From assembly GCA_013285465.1 (NCBI GenBank), contig CP053449.1, positions 124,001 through 188,000 on the forward strand: 64,000 nt of DNA, written 5' to 3'. A model generated the notes under the pieces. The model was given only the letters and a program-made list of their open reading frames with translations. It had not been told where the DNA came from and did not search any database. The translations under genes were made by a program, and so were the position numbers. Shown in pieces: positions 43,181 to 51,819 of this stretch (the stretch's first letter is position 1; each line of letters opens with the position of its first letter). The DNA is from Pseudomonadota bacterium (GTDB lineage Bacteria; Pseudomonadota; Alphaproteobacteria; Micavibrionales; CSBR16-224).

Positions 43181-44794
43181 TTACCTTTTAAAGCGCTGCA
43201 GTAATTTGCGTGCGGCACCTGTTTGCGGTGCCACCCGAAAAGGGTCATAGGATTTTTTATCCAGAAATTTATCAATATTTTTCGGCGGGGCGGCGGGGAC
43301 CAGCTTTTCTTTCACAGCCGTTTTGATAACGGATTTTGCGATGGCGCGCGACATCTCGCCCGCCTTTGCCATACGCGGATAAAGCGACCCTGCCGCAAGA
43401 TCGTCTTTGCTGACATTGGCGGCCAGCGTTCTGGCGGCGGCCAGTAGCATGGAATCGGTAATTTTTGATGTTTTGGACACCATTGCCCCCAGACCGATAC
43501 CGGGGAAAACAAAAGCGTTATTGGCCTGTCCGGGGATGAGTGTCTTGCCGTCATAGGCGACGGATTTGAACGGGCTGCCGCTGGCGAAGAGCGCCTTTCC
43601 TTTACTCCATTTATAAGCATCCTCCGCGGTGCATTCGGCATTTGCCGTCGGATTGGAGAGCGCGAAAATGACCGGGCGCTCATTCAGCGCCGTCATTTTC
43701 CCGACGGCTTCTTTGGGGAATGCGCCTGCTTTTCCGGTTGCACCGATCAGCACATGCGGCTTTACCGTATCAATGGAAGACAGAAAATCCGCAGGCGCGG
43801 CATCAACGGCATAGGGTTTTTTATGCGCTTCCAGCTTGTCGCGGCTTGTTGTGACCAAACCTTTACTGTCCACAAAGCTGAGGCGTGTGCGTGCTTCTTT
43901 TTCAGACAAGCCTTCTTCCTGCAGGGCCTTGACGATCAAATCGCCGATACCCGTTGCGGCAGAGCCTGCGCCAAGGAACATGATGCGCATATCCTTGAAA
44001 TCCGTTCCCGTTTCGCGGGCGGCGGCATAGAGCCCTGCCAGCACAACTGCGCCTGTGCCCTGAATATCATCATTGAAACAGGGGAGCTGATCCTGATAAC
44101 GCGTCAGCAGGCGGTAGGCGTTATCGGTGGCAAAATCTTCGAATTGCAATACGGTTTTCGGATATAGTTCTTTCACCGCATCAATAAATTCATCCATCAA
44201 TTCCAGATATTCCGCGCCGCGCAATCTTTCAGAGCGGTGACCAAGGTAAAGGGGGTCGGCAAGCAGAGCCTTGTTATTGGTGCCGACATCGAACATGACC
44301 GGCAGGCTCTGTCGCGGTTCAATACCGCCCAGCGCGCTGTAAAGCGATAATTTGCCATGCGGGATTTCCGCACCGTTTGCGCCCAGATCACCGAGGCCGA
44401 GGATGCGCTCCCCATCCGTGACGACAATGGCGCGGATATCTTTTTCCGGCAGTGCGGCGAGTTTCTCTTTGATTTTGCCCTTATCCGCAGGGGTGATGTG
44501 CAGCCCGCTGACTTTGCTGAAAATATGTCCGGCTTTTTGGCAGGCTTCGCCGACGGTCGGGGTATAGACCAGCGGCATGACCTCCTCCATATTGTTGTGG
44601 AAAGTCTGGAAAAACAAATCCGTGTCGCGCTGTTTCAGATTGGCGAGGTAAAGATATTTTTCGATAGCGCTGTTTTTCTGTGCGAGAGCGTCCATCACCG
44701 CATCTGTGCGGGCGGTGTTGTTATTTGCGCTCTTCTTCTCCGGGGAAAAGAATTTTTTGACGGGTGCCGCAAGAGTATTAAACAGCTTTTTCAT
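43181..44794 (-). CDS. NAD-dependent malic enzyme
   Basis: The 537-residue protein has the malic enzyme core: YLYLANLKQRDTDLFFQTF and VYTPTVGEACQ near the N-terminus, VVTDGERILGLGDLGANG, KNTVLQFEDFATDNAY-type metal-binding region (here LQFEDFATDNAY), NDDIQGTGAVVLAG, FLGAGSAATGIGDL and FALSNPTANAECT. It oxidatively decarboxylates malate to pyruvate. It is a single-subunit eukaryote-like form without a phosphotransacetylase domain. The start at 44794 is preferred over 44824, since the latter lacks a ribosome site. Confidence 0.92.
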   Translation of the reverse strand: MKKLFNTLAAPVKKFFSPEKKSANNNTARTDAVMDALAQKNSAIEKYLYLANLKQRDTDLFFQTFHNNMEEVMPLVYTPTVGEACQKAGHIFSKVSGLHITPADKGKIKEKLAALPEKDIRAIVVTDGERILGLGDLGANGAEIPHGKLSLYSALGGIEPRQSLPVMFDVGTNNKALLADPLYLGHRSERLRGAEYLELMDEFIDAVKELYPKTVLQFEDFATDNAYRLLTRYQDQLPCFNDDIQGTGAVVLAGLYAAARETGTDFKDMRIMFLGAGSAATGIGDLIVKALQEEGLSEKEARTRLSFVDSKGLVTTSRDKLEAHKKPYAVDAAPADFLSSIDTVKPHVLIGATGKAGAFPKEAVGKMTALNERPVIFALSNPTANAECTAEDAYKWSKGKALFASGSPFKSVAYDGKTLIPGQANNAFVFPGIGLGAMVSKTSKITDSMLLAAARTLAANVSKDDLAAGSLYPRMAKAGEMSRAIAKSVIKTAVKEKLVPAAPPKNIDKFLDKKSYDPFRVAPQTGAARKLLQRFKR

Positions 44795-44865
44795 GGACCG
44801 GCTTTCTTTATAATAAAGACGCATTTATTGTGACATGAAACAAGGGAAGAGAAAAGGGGCGGAAA

Positions 44866-45570
44866 ATGGCTGTGACAATTTATCCTTTCGAAGGGCTGGG
44901 GCAGTTTAAGAATGACTGGCTGCATGCGCGCTATCACTTCAGTTTCTCGGAATATCACAATCCGGCGCGGATGGGGTTCGGCACATTGCGCGTCATTAAT
45001 GATGATATTATTCAGCCGCAGAGCGGTTTCGGCATGCATCCGCACCGTGATATGGAGATTATTACCTATGTTCGCACAGGCGCGATCAGCCATGAGGATA
45101 ATCTGGGCAATAAAGGCCGCACCGCGGCGGGCGATGTGCAGGTGATGAGTGCGGGCAAAGGTATTCTGCATGCCGAGCAGAATGCGGAAGATGAGGAAAC
45201 CAATCTGTTCCAGATATGGATTACGCCGCGTGAAAACCGTGTGCAGCCGCGCTGGGATATGCGGCAATTTCCGAAAACGCCTGTAACGGAGGCGCTGCAT
45301 TTGCTGGTCTCGGGACGTAAAGAGGATGATGCGCAAGGCGCGCTCTACATCCATCAGGATGCGTTTCTCTATGGCGGGCGGCTGGCGGCAGGGGCGGAGA
45401 TTGTGCATAAGCTGCACAATCAGGCCTATCTGCTGGTGTCGGAAGGCGAGATTTCACTGGACGGGCAGGTGCTCAAAAAAGGTGACGGTGCGGAAATTAC
45501 AGCGCAGGAAGCGGTCAAAATCAGTGCCGTCAGCGATGCGGAAGTCGTTGTGATTGACGTTCCGGCGTAA
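44866..45570 (+). CDS. Pirin family bicupin
   Basis: The 234-residue protein is a YhhW-type pirin. The N-terminal cupin carries the metal ligands in FGMHPHRDMEIITYV and GKGILHAEQNA, and the second cupin begins after residue 130. Bacterial pirins of this length often have quercetin 2,3-dioxygenase activity or act as redox-sensing regulators; which applies here cannot be told. It diverges from the malic enzyme gene, leaving about 70 bases for both promoters. AAAGGGG lies upstream of the ATG. Confidence 0.88.
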   Translation: MAVTIYPFEGLGQFKNDWLHARYHFSFSEYHNPARMGFGTLRVINDDIIQPQSGFGMHPHRDMEIITYVRTGAISHEDNLGNKGRTAAGDVQVMSAGKGILHAEQNAEDEETNLFQIWITPRENRVQPRWDMRQFPKTPVTEALHLLVSGRKEDDAQGALYIHQDAFLYGGRLAAGAEIVHKLHNQAYLLVSEGEISLDGQVLKKGDGAEITAQEAVKISAVSDAEVVVIDVPA

Positions 45571-45627
45571 ATAAACGGAAAATAACGAAAAAACCGTATT
45601 GTTATAACAAATGTTAAAACTTTTTCC

Positions 45628-45657
45628 TTGACTTTCCCCTGTTAAATTTGCCATAAT
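45628..45657 (+). promoter_or_regulatory. Probable sigma-70 promoter of the lipoprotein gene
   Basis: TTGACT (45628-45633) and CATAAT (45652-45657) are spaced 18 bases apart, about 45 bases upstream of the lipoprotein start at 45701. Confidence 0.6.
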
Positions 45658-45700
45658 AAAAACACAGAGAAATACCAGAAAACAGGGGAGTACGGCTTTT

Positions 45701-46225
45701 ATGAAACAGTTTGTTAAAACGGGTCTGGTCGGAATTTTTGCAGTGGGTGCGCTGGTCGGATGCGACAAGGCGAATTTTGAAAGCCGTCATGATTATCTGG
45801 AGCGCCGCGCCGCCGAAAAACAGCAGGAATTATTCGAGAAAATGCCTGCCTTGCAGGTTGCGGCGGTGACAACCCCCGAAGATTTCAAGGATTTGAAAAA
45901 AGGCGTCTATGCCACGCGCTTTGTTGAAGAGGGCGATACGTTGCACTATCTCGTCAATGTCGTGCAGACCACCCATGCGCATAAGAATGTGATTGTCACC
46001 GGCGGCGAGGGTGATGAGAAAAGCCTGTCGGAAAGATTTAGCACATTATCGGCAAAAGACCTGACCCCGATCGATCTGCCTGCGGAATTGTGGGAGCTGT
46101 CAAAAGGCCAGTACGAAATCACGGCGGAAGTCGCGGGTGATTTACAACGCTGCACCGCCAATGTTTCGCAAACGACACATGGGCATAAAAATGTCGTGCT
46201 GTCGCAGTGTCGTCCGGTGCGGTAA
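45701..46225 (+). CDS. Putative lipoprotein
   Basis: The 174-residue protein has a lipoprotein signal peptide: MKQFVKT, a hydrophobic stretch, and a lipobox-like ALVGC with the Cys at about residue 21. The mature part contains two related segments: DTLHYLVNVVQTTHAHKNVIVTGG and LQRCTANVSQTTHGHKNVVLSQC. Both contain Q-T-T-H-x-H-K-N-V, so the protein looks like an internal duplication. A conserved H-x-H could bind metal, which is inference. CAGGGGAG precedes the ATG, and a good promoter lies upstream. No family name is recognised. Confidence 0.7.
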   Translation: MKQFVKTGLVGIFAVGALVGCDKANFESRHDYLERRAAEKQQELFEKMPALQVAAVTTPEDFKDLKKGVYATRFVEEGDTLHYLVNVVQTTHAHKNVIVTGGEGDEKSLSERFSTLSAKDLTPIDLPAELWELSKGQYEITAEVAGDLQRCTANVSQTTHGHKNVVLSQCRPVR

Positions 46226-46272
46226 GGCAAATTCTTCTATCCTTTATGCGCAAAACTGGCTTTAATTAGACC

Positions 46273-47379
46273 ATGCGTAGGATTTTTATTCTTTTTGTTG
46301 TTGTGTTTCTTGTGTCTCCTTTTGCAGAAGGCGCGGTTCTTGCGCAGCCCGCGCCTTGGCAGGGATCACTTTATGAAGGTGATGGAGGTGCGGGAACTGC
46401 TTTACAGACCAGTATCGTTGAAGAATTGACAACGCCTATTCAGAACCGTCTTTTAAAAAAAAGCTGGAGAGATGCTTCTGCGGAGGAATTGGCAGATGCG
46501 TTTGTTGAGGCTGTGCTTGGTTACGAGTTAACATTCGATGTTTTAAGAAAGATCGAACGAGCAAAGGGGGATGTTTACAAACGTACGGAAATTGTTTTCG
46601 ACCCTGAGAATCCAGAATATGTCAGAACTCTGCGAAATGGGGGCTATCATGTTACAGAAAAAGGCCTTTACAAGTATCGTGGAAATGAACCGATCTCCAT
46701 GGAAATAAGGCACTTCGCTTCGAAACTTGTGCGTGAGAGAAAGAACGGATTACCATTGCCTTTGGAGAAGGATGACCCTGTCTATCAGGGTTGGTTACGT
46801 GAAGCGGAGTCCCCTTTTGAAGAAATGAGAAAGAAAATTCAGGATGTAACAGGCATCTCTGTGTATGGGGAATTTACGTTAAACGAGTATATAAAAGATA
46901 TAACTGTGAATGTGCGGGATGAGATCGATGAAGATACACTCAGAATTGCCTTTAAATTTAATCATGAAGGTTGGACTGACGGAAACAGAACTGCTGATCG
47001 TTATCGGGAAAAGGTGCGAATGCCACTCCATTTGCGCAAGGTAGTTGGAGTATCGTACCACGAACGAGATCGAAAGAGAAAGAATGCGCATTACCCAATG
47101 AATGTAAAAGTCTATGTCGGGGCAGATAGCTTAGAACATATATATGTAGAGTGTGGTGAGCGTTATACAGCTCTGAACGCCAAGCAAGAATTAGCGCAAC
47201 TGGGCTGTCTTATTAAAGCTGTTGGTTTGGTCAACTTGAACTTTTCAGGCGGTGCTGATTATGCTCTGTGGATGCTGCGCGTTCTCTATGATGATCGTAT
47301 CACACAGGGCATGATGGAAGAAAAATTGCGCCAAGTGCTGCCTGATATATTGCGGGACAAAATGAAGGAATTACAGTAA
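46273..47379 (+). CDS. Exported DUF2927-like protein
   Basis: The 368-residue protein has a signal peptide (about residues 1-24, ending AVLAQ). The C-terminal segment [16 protein letters not shown], followed by [18 protein letters not shown], resembles the DUF2927 pattern in which a conserved Cys is followed by a short helix and the LLRMLYDPRLxPGM motif, common in Alphaproteobacteria. The function of DUF2927 is unknown. Base composition is clearly AT-richer than the neighbours, suggesting recent acquisition. The 3' end overlaps the convergent Sir2 gene by nine bases. No ribosome site is obvious. Confidence 0.6.
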   Translation: MRRIFILFVVVFLVSPFAEGAVLAQPAPWQGSLYEGDGGAGTALQTSIVEELTTPIQNRLLKKSWRDASAEELADAFVEAVLGYELTFDVLRKIERAKGDVYKRTEIVFDPENPEYVRTLRNGGYHVTEKGLYKYRGNEPISMEIRHFASKLVRERKNGLPLPLEKDDPVYQGWLREAESPFEEMRKKIQDVTGISVYGEFTLNEYIKDITVNVRDEIDEDTLRIAFKFNHEGWTDGNRTADRYREKVRMPLHLRKVVGVSYHERDRKRKNAHYPMNVKVYVGADSLEHIYVECGERYTALNAKQELAQLGCLIKAVGLVNLNFSGGADYALWMLRVLYDDRITQGMMEEKLRQVLPDILRDKMKELQ

Positions 47380-48066
47380 TTCGTTGACCCAGTTGGTGAC
47401 GGTTTCGGTGGCGGGACCGTAAAAGCCTTCATCGAAAGCGGAATGGGTGAGGGAGCGTTCGAGGTTGAGCTCGACGGTTTTTGCGCCGTGCAGGGCGGCG
47501 GCTTCGACAAATCCGGCGGCGGGGTAGACATGGCCTGATGTGCCGATGGCGGCGAAAAGATCACAGCCGGAGAGATGATGATAAATCTCGTCCATGTAAA
47601 GCGGCATTTCACCGAACCAGACGATATGCGGGCGCAGCCCTCCCGCAATGCCGCAGGCGGAACAGTGTGTCGCGGCATCAAAATCATCACGCAGTTCCGA
47701 AATTTCACCGCAGGACAGGCAGCGCGCTTTCAGTAATTCGCCATGCATATGCAGCAGGTTTTGACTGCCTGTGCGGTCATGCAAATCATCAATATTCTGC
47801 GTCACGACGACAACTTCGCCGTCATAGTTTTTTTCCAGCGCGGCCAGCGCGTGATGTGCGGCATTCGGCGCGATCTCGGGGGAGAGAAGCTGCTGTCTGC
47901 GCTGATTGTAAAAACGGTAAACCAGTGCGGGGTCGCGGCGGAATCCTTCGGGGGAGGCGACATCCTCAACGCGGTGATCCTCCCACAAACCGTCCGACGC
48001 GCGAAAGGTGCGGATGCCCGATTCCGCTGAAATACCTGCCCCTGTTAAAATGACGATTTTTTTCAT
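47371..48066 (-). CDS. cobB: Sir2 family NAD-dependent protein deacylase
   Basis: The 231-residue protein starts at ATG 48066 with the Rossmann [14 protein letters not shown]. The catalytic His lies in [16 protein letters not shown]-binding in [12 protein letters not shown], and the zinc Cys pairs are CLSCGE and CSACG. The acyl-pocket motif FYNQRR (Y-x-x-R) is typical of class III sirtuins such as E. coli CobB, which remove acetyl and succinyl groups from lysine. A longer frame to 48141 is unnecessary. It diverges from the GNAT acetyltransferase gene. Confidence 0.92.
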   Translation of the reverse strand: MKKIVILTGAGISAESGIRTFRASDGLWEDHRVEDVASPEGFRRDPALVYRFYNQRRQQLLSPEIAPNAAHHALAALEKNYDGEVVVVTQNIDDLHDRTGSQNLLHMHGELLKARCLSCGEISELRDDFDAATHCSACGIAGGLRPHIVWFGEMPLYMDEIYHHLSGCDLFAAIGTSGHVYPAAGFVEAAALHGAKTVELNLERSLTHSAFDEGFYGPATETVTNWVNELL

Positions 48067-48134
48067 TTCCTCTTTTCCTGCACGGATTTTTCTTTCTATC
48101 ATAACGGGGGAAGAGGAAGAAAAGGAAGGCAAAT

Positions 48135-48641
48135 ATGGCACAGACGCGTGCAGTAAAAATGGCGGGAGATGTACTGGAACAGGCGGCGGAGATTTACCGC
48201 ATCTGTTTCAACGCCCCCGATAAGGGTGAAAACTGGACGCAGGAAACGGCGAGAGATTATTATCGCGGTTTGCGGGATAAGGACGGATTATTCTGGGTGA
48301 TTGAAAAAGACGGTGTGATCGCAGGCGTCTGCGGCGGCTGCCCGCTGGAGCGGAGTGATATTGCGGCGGATCTGGATGATATGGAGGAGAATTGTTTTTA
48401 TTATGCCGTGGCCTCTCTGTCCCCCGCTTTTCAGGGGATGGGGCTGGGGTCACAGCTTTTTGCGGATTGGCTGCGATTGATGAAGGAGACGGATTATCAG
48501 GCCGTGGTCGGGCGTTGCCGCGCCGACAACCATGCCATGCTGCGTATTTTCTTGAAAAACGGTTTTCAGGAAATCAAACGCTATCGCGCCGAAATGGGCG
48601 GCGTTGTTTGTGACCGTGTGTTGCTGCGTAAACAGCTTTAA
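48135..48641 (+). CDS. GNAT family N-acetyltransferase
   Basis: The 168-residue protein has the GNAT acetyl-CoA site in [19 protein letters not shown] (Q-x-x-G-x-G/A pattern, about residues 93-111), a beta strand with [15 protein letters not shown] before it, and [19 protein letters not shown] near the end. The substrate is unknown. AAGGAAGG precedes the ATG. Position beside a Sir2 deacylase, divergently arranged, could reflect acetylation/deacetylation balance, but that is only suggestive. Confidence 0.82.
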   Translation: MAQTRAVKMAGDVLEQAAEIYRICFNAPDKGENWTQETARDYYRGLRDKDGLFWVIEKDGVIAGVCGGCPLERSDIAADLDDMEENCFYYAVASLSPAFQGMGLGSQLFADWLRLMKETDYQAVVGRCRADNHAMLRIFLKNGFQEIKRYRAEMGGVVCDRVLLRKQL

Positions 48642-49681
48642 CGGCGCAAGCCGCCTGACGGTTTTTTGCGGTTGTTATCATTGCCCGCACCGTTTGACGG
48701 TTTCGCGTCTTGGTCATGCGCCTGTTTATATTCATCCTTAAAGCGCGTGACCAGTTCCGAAACCGAGGGGATATCGTCAATATTCTCGACACCGTGCCCT
48801 GCCGACCAGACGGTTTTCCATGCTTTTGCATCTTCCTCCAGCGGTTTCAGCTTGCCTTTGCCTGACGGGCCTTTTTTCAGCTCCTCCAGATCAAATCCGG
48901 CTTTTTCCAGACTTTGGCGCATGAAATTGGCGGGAACGCCGCTGACCGCATCGGTATAGATGATGTCATCTGCCACCGCATCAATAATCATTTGTTTGTA
49001 ATCTGCCGGGGCGGCGGATTCCGTTGTATTGATAAAACGCGTACCCATATAGGCGAAATCCGCGCCTTTTTTCTCGGCATTATAAACATCTTCGCCAGTG
49101 GTCATGCCGCCTGCTAGGACGATAATACCGTCAAAAACCTTGCGGATGTCTTCCACCAGCGTTTGTGCGTCCTGCGTTCCGGCATGGCCGCCCGCGCCTT
49201 CGGCAACGGCGATAATACCGTCAACGCCTGCATCGGCGGCTTTTTTCGCGTGATAGGCATTGGTGACATCATGCAGTACAATGCCGCCATAGGCATGGAC
49301 TTTTTCCACCAGTTCCGGCACCGCACCCAGCGAGGTGATGATGACCGGCACTTTGTGTTTGATGCAAAGTTCCAGATCTTCCTGCAGGCGCTTATTGCTT
49401 TCATGCACGATCAGATTAACGGCATAGGGGCCGATTTTTTTGCCCGGATTATCTGTCGCCAGTTTTTCAACACCGTCATTCATCTGCACCAGCCATTTTT
49501 CAAAATCATCCGAGGTCAGGCAGTTCAATGCGGGGAAACTTCCGGTAATGCCTTCTTCGCAACAGGCCAGCGCCAGATCGGGATTGGAGACCAGAAACAT
49601 CGGCGCGGCGATCAGCGGCAGATCGAGCTTTTCTTTCAGCGCGGTTTTGGCGTCTGTTTTTTTACTTGGCTTTTTGGTCAT
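48638..49681 (-). CDS. Nitronate monooxygenase (NPD family)
   Basis: The 347-residue FMN-dependent enzyme has PLIAAPMFLVSNPDLALACCEEG at the N-terminus, IITSLGAVPELV, a catalytic/FMN GAGGHAG (about residue 170), VLAGGMTTGEDV and ADFAYMGTRFI for phosphate binding. It oxidises alkyl nitronates such as propionate 3-nitronate. The C-terminal tail is Lys/Asn/Arg-rich. It ends four bases inside the convergent GNAT gene and overlaps the upstream small membrane gene by 20 bases. Confidence 0.9.
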   Translation of the reverse strand: MTKKPSKKTDAKTALKEKLDLPLIAAPMFLVSNPDLALACCEEGITGSFPALNCLTSDDFEKWLVQMNDGVEKLATDNPGKKIGPYAVNLIVHESNKRLQEDLELCIKHKVPVIITSLGAVPELVEKVHAYGGIVLHDVTNAYHAKKAADAGVDGIIAVAEGAGGHAGTQDAQTLVEDIRKVFDGIIVLAGGMTTGEDVYNAEKKGADFAYMGTRFINTTESAAPADYKQMIIDAVADDIIYTDAVSGVPANFMRQSLEKAGFDLEELKKGPSGKGKLKPLEEDAKAWKTVWSAGHGVENIDDIPSVSELVTRFKDEYKQAHDQDAKPSNGAGNDNNRKKPSGGLRR

Positions 49682-49922
49682 TTTTTTTCTCCAATGTTGC
49701 GAGCTCGTCTTCCATACGGGCGCAGTTTAATTGACGGGACAGGCGCAGCTCTTTCAAAGACGGGCCGGTATAAAGCATAAAAGCGGTCAGAACAGGCAGC
49801 GCCATCAGTGCCAGCGCCAGCAACGCATGCTGGGCGTTATGCCCGTTAACCAGAATAAAAATGCTGCTGCCGAACTGGATCAGCGCGGCAAGATATGTCA
49901 CAAAGCGGAAAAACCGGCACAT
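49662..49922 (-). CDS. Small two-helix membrane protein
   Basis: The 86-residue protein has two hydrophobic segments (about 10-26 and 32-53) and a charged tail (RQLNCARMEDELATLEKKND). No family is recognised. Its end overlaps the start of the nitronate monooxygenase gene by 20 bases, so the two are probably co-transcribed. It diverges from the DUF4139 gene. Confidence 0.6.
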   Translation of the reverse strand: MCRFFRFVTYLAALIQFGSSIFILVNGHNAQHALLALALMALPVLTAFMLYTGPSLKELRLSRQLNCARMEDELATLEKKNDQKAK

Positions 49923-49987
49923 CGTCGTTAACCTTTCCCATACTTTTTTGTTTGATAATGTTGCAAGACTTTAACATGCGGAGGGGC

Positions 49988-51790
49988 ATGGACGAAATGA
50001 AAAAACTGTTTTTCCTTATTTTGGCGATTTGTCTGGTGATGCCTGCGGCGGCGGATGCGGCGGCGGAAACCGTCACAGCTGACAGTAAAATCACGGCGGT
50101 GACGGTTTATGCCAACCGTGCGGCGGTAACGCGTACGGCCCGTGTGAAAATCGGCAAAGGTGCGCAGGAAGTGGTGTTTGGCGGGCTTCCGGCGCAGATT
50201 GATACCGATTCCCTGCGTGTGGAGGGACGCTCCCGCGCGACGGTGACGATTGGCGCTTTGATGCATAAACAAGTGATCTCGCAGGAGCTGACATCGGAGC
50301 GGGAGCGGGAACTGAATGAGAAGCTGCAGCTTTTGCGTGACCAAATCGCATCGGAAAATATCGGTTTGGAAGCCCTGCAGGAAAGGCAGAATCTTGTCGG
50401 CAGAATCGGTGATAACACGCCGCTGCAGCGCGATGAGGAATTTCAGCCTGTGGAATTTCATCCCGAGGAATGGGCAAAAGCGGCACAGGCCGTACAGCAG
50501 GATATGTCGGAAACGCTGCGTATGAAACAGCAGCATGATATGAAGATCAGGAAACTAAATGAGGCGGTTGCGCAAATTACGGAAGAGCTGCGGTCGCAGC
50601 GCACGGGGCAGCGCAGCTCCTATCAGGTGACGGTGCCGCTAGACTCATCCGCTGCCGCTGATATGACGATTGAATTGACCTATCAGGTACAGAATGCGTC
50701 ATGGCATCCGATTTATGATGCACGGCTGGAAACGGCGGAAAAAGGCCGTTTGGAACTGGTGCAATATGGTGCGGTGAAACAGCTGTCGGGTGAGGATTGG
50801 AATGATGTGGCACTGACCTTGTCAACGGCGCAGCCGCAGCGCGGCACATCACCGCCTGCATTTTCGCCGATGTGGTTGATGAAGAGAAATTATGACGATA
50901 TGACCTCGGAAGAGTACAGAAGAGCCGTGGAAGATACCAATGTCAAACGTGCAGAGATTGCAAAACGGATCGGCGGTGCAGCACTGCCGACACCGATCGG
51001 GCAGGTTCAGGGTCAGCTGGATGTTAGCCGTGATGAAGAAGAGCAAAATATCGGTACTGACCCGCTACAGGAATGGCGGCGGACAGCGAAAGCAAGCCGC
51101 GCGAAAAAGCCCGGGCAAAAACAGGCGCGTTTTGTTGCCGCGAATATCGAAACCGGCGGTTTTATCAGCGAATATAAGGTGGCCGGTCCGGCGACGATTT
51201 TAAGCGATAATACCGAGAGTAAATTACTGGTCGGATCATTCGAGACGGAAAGCAAGCTTGAGGTGCATGTCCAGCCGGCGCAAACAACGGAAGCCTTTCT
51301 GGTGGCGCATAGCAAGCTGAAAGGGGAAACGCCTATTCTGCCCGGCCCTGTCAGCCTGTTCCGCGATGGCGCTTATATCGGCAAAAGCCGTTTTCCGCTG
51401 CTGCGTCCCGAGGAGGAACATAATCTGTCCTTCGGGATTGATGACCAGATTTCCGTCAAACGCAACAAGCTGAAAGACAAGCGCAAGGAAGACGGGCTGA
51501 TTATCAAGGAGTCGATTATCGAGCGGAATTTCGTCAGTGATATTCAGAATTTGCGTAAAACGCCTGTCGATATCCGTCTGCGCGAAGTCATTCCCGTCAG
51601 TAAATCAGGCGATGTGAAAATCGAAATCCTGAAAGATAAAACATCCGCCGGTTATAAAACGGATGTGGAAAATATCGCCGGATTGACGGAATGGGTCTTT
51701 ACGCTGAAACCTGAACAAAAACAGGAGATGCGTCTTGGCTGGAAAGTGACCTGGCCGAAAGATCAAAATCTGTCGGGTCTGCCGCAATAG
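49988..51790 (+). CDS. DUF4139/DUF4140 exported protein, paralog 1
   Basis: The 600-residue protein has a signal peptide (hydrophobic about 5-20, ending ADAAA), an N-terminal DUF4140 domain starting SKITAVTVYANRAAVTRTA, a coiled coil (about residues 95-190), and a beta-rich C-terminal DUF4139 domain (TYQVQNASWHPIYDARLET, LSGEDWNDVALTLSTAQPQ). Such proteins (the MuiA-type family) are widespread and of unknown function. ATG 49988 is chosen, with GGAGGGG just upstream; an ATG at 49997 would shorten the product by three residues. The next gene is a paralog 29 bases on. Confidence 0.85.
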   Translation: MDEMKKLFFLILAICLVMPAAADAAAETVTADSKITAVTVYANRAAVTRTARVKIGKGAQEVVFGGLPAQIDTDSLRVEGRSRATVTIGALMHKQVISQELTSERERELNEKLQLLRDQIASENIGLEALQERQNLVGRIGDNTPLQRDEEFQPVEFHPEEWAKAAQAVQQDMSETLRMKQQHDMKIRKLNEAVAQITEELRSQRTGQRSSYQVTVPLDSSAAADMTIELTYQVQNASWHPIYDARLETAEKGRLELVQYGAVKQLSGEDWNDVALTLSTAQPQRGTSPPAFSPMWLMKRNYDDMTSEEYRRAVEDTNVKRAEIAKRIGGAALPTPIGQVQGQLDVSRDEEEQNIGTDPLQEWRRTAKASRAKKPGQKQARFVAANIETGGFISEYKVAGPATILSDNTESKLLVGSFETESKLEVHVQPAQTTEAFLVAHSKLKGETPILPGPVSLFRDGAYIGKSRFPLLRPEEEHNLSFGIDDQISVKRNKLKDKRKEDGLIIKESIIERNFVSDIQNLRKTPVDIRLREVIPVSKSGDVKIEILKDKTSAGYKTDVENIAGLTEWVFTLKPEQKQEMRLGWKVTWPKDQNLSGLPQ

Positions 51791-51819
51791 CATAATGGAA
51801 AGAACGGAGTTTTAAAAAG

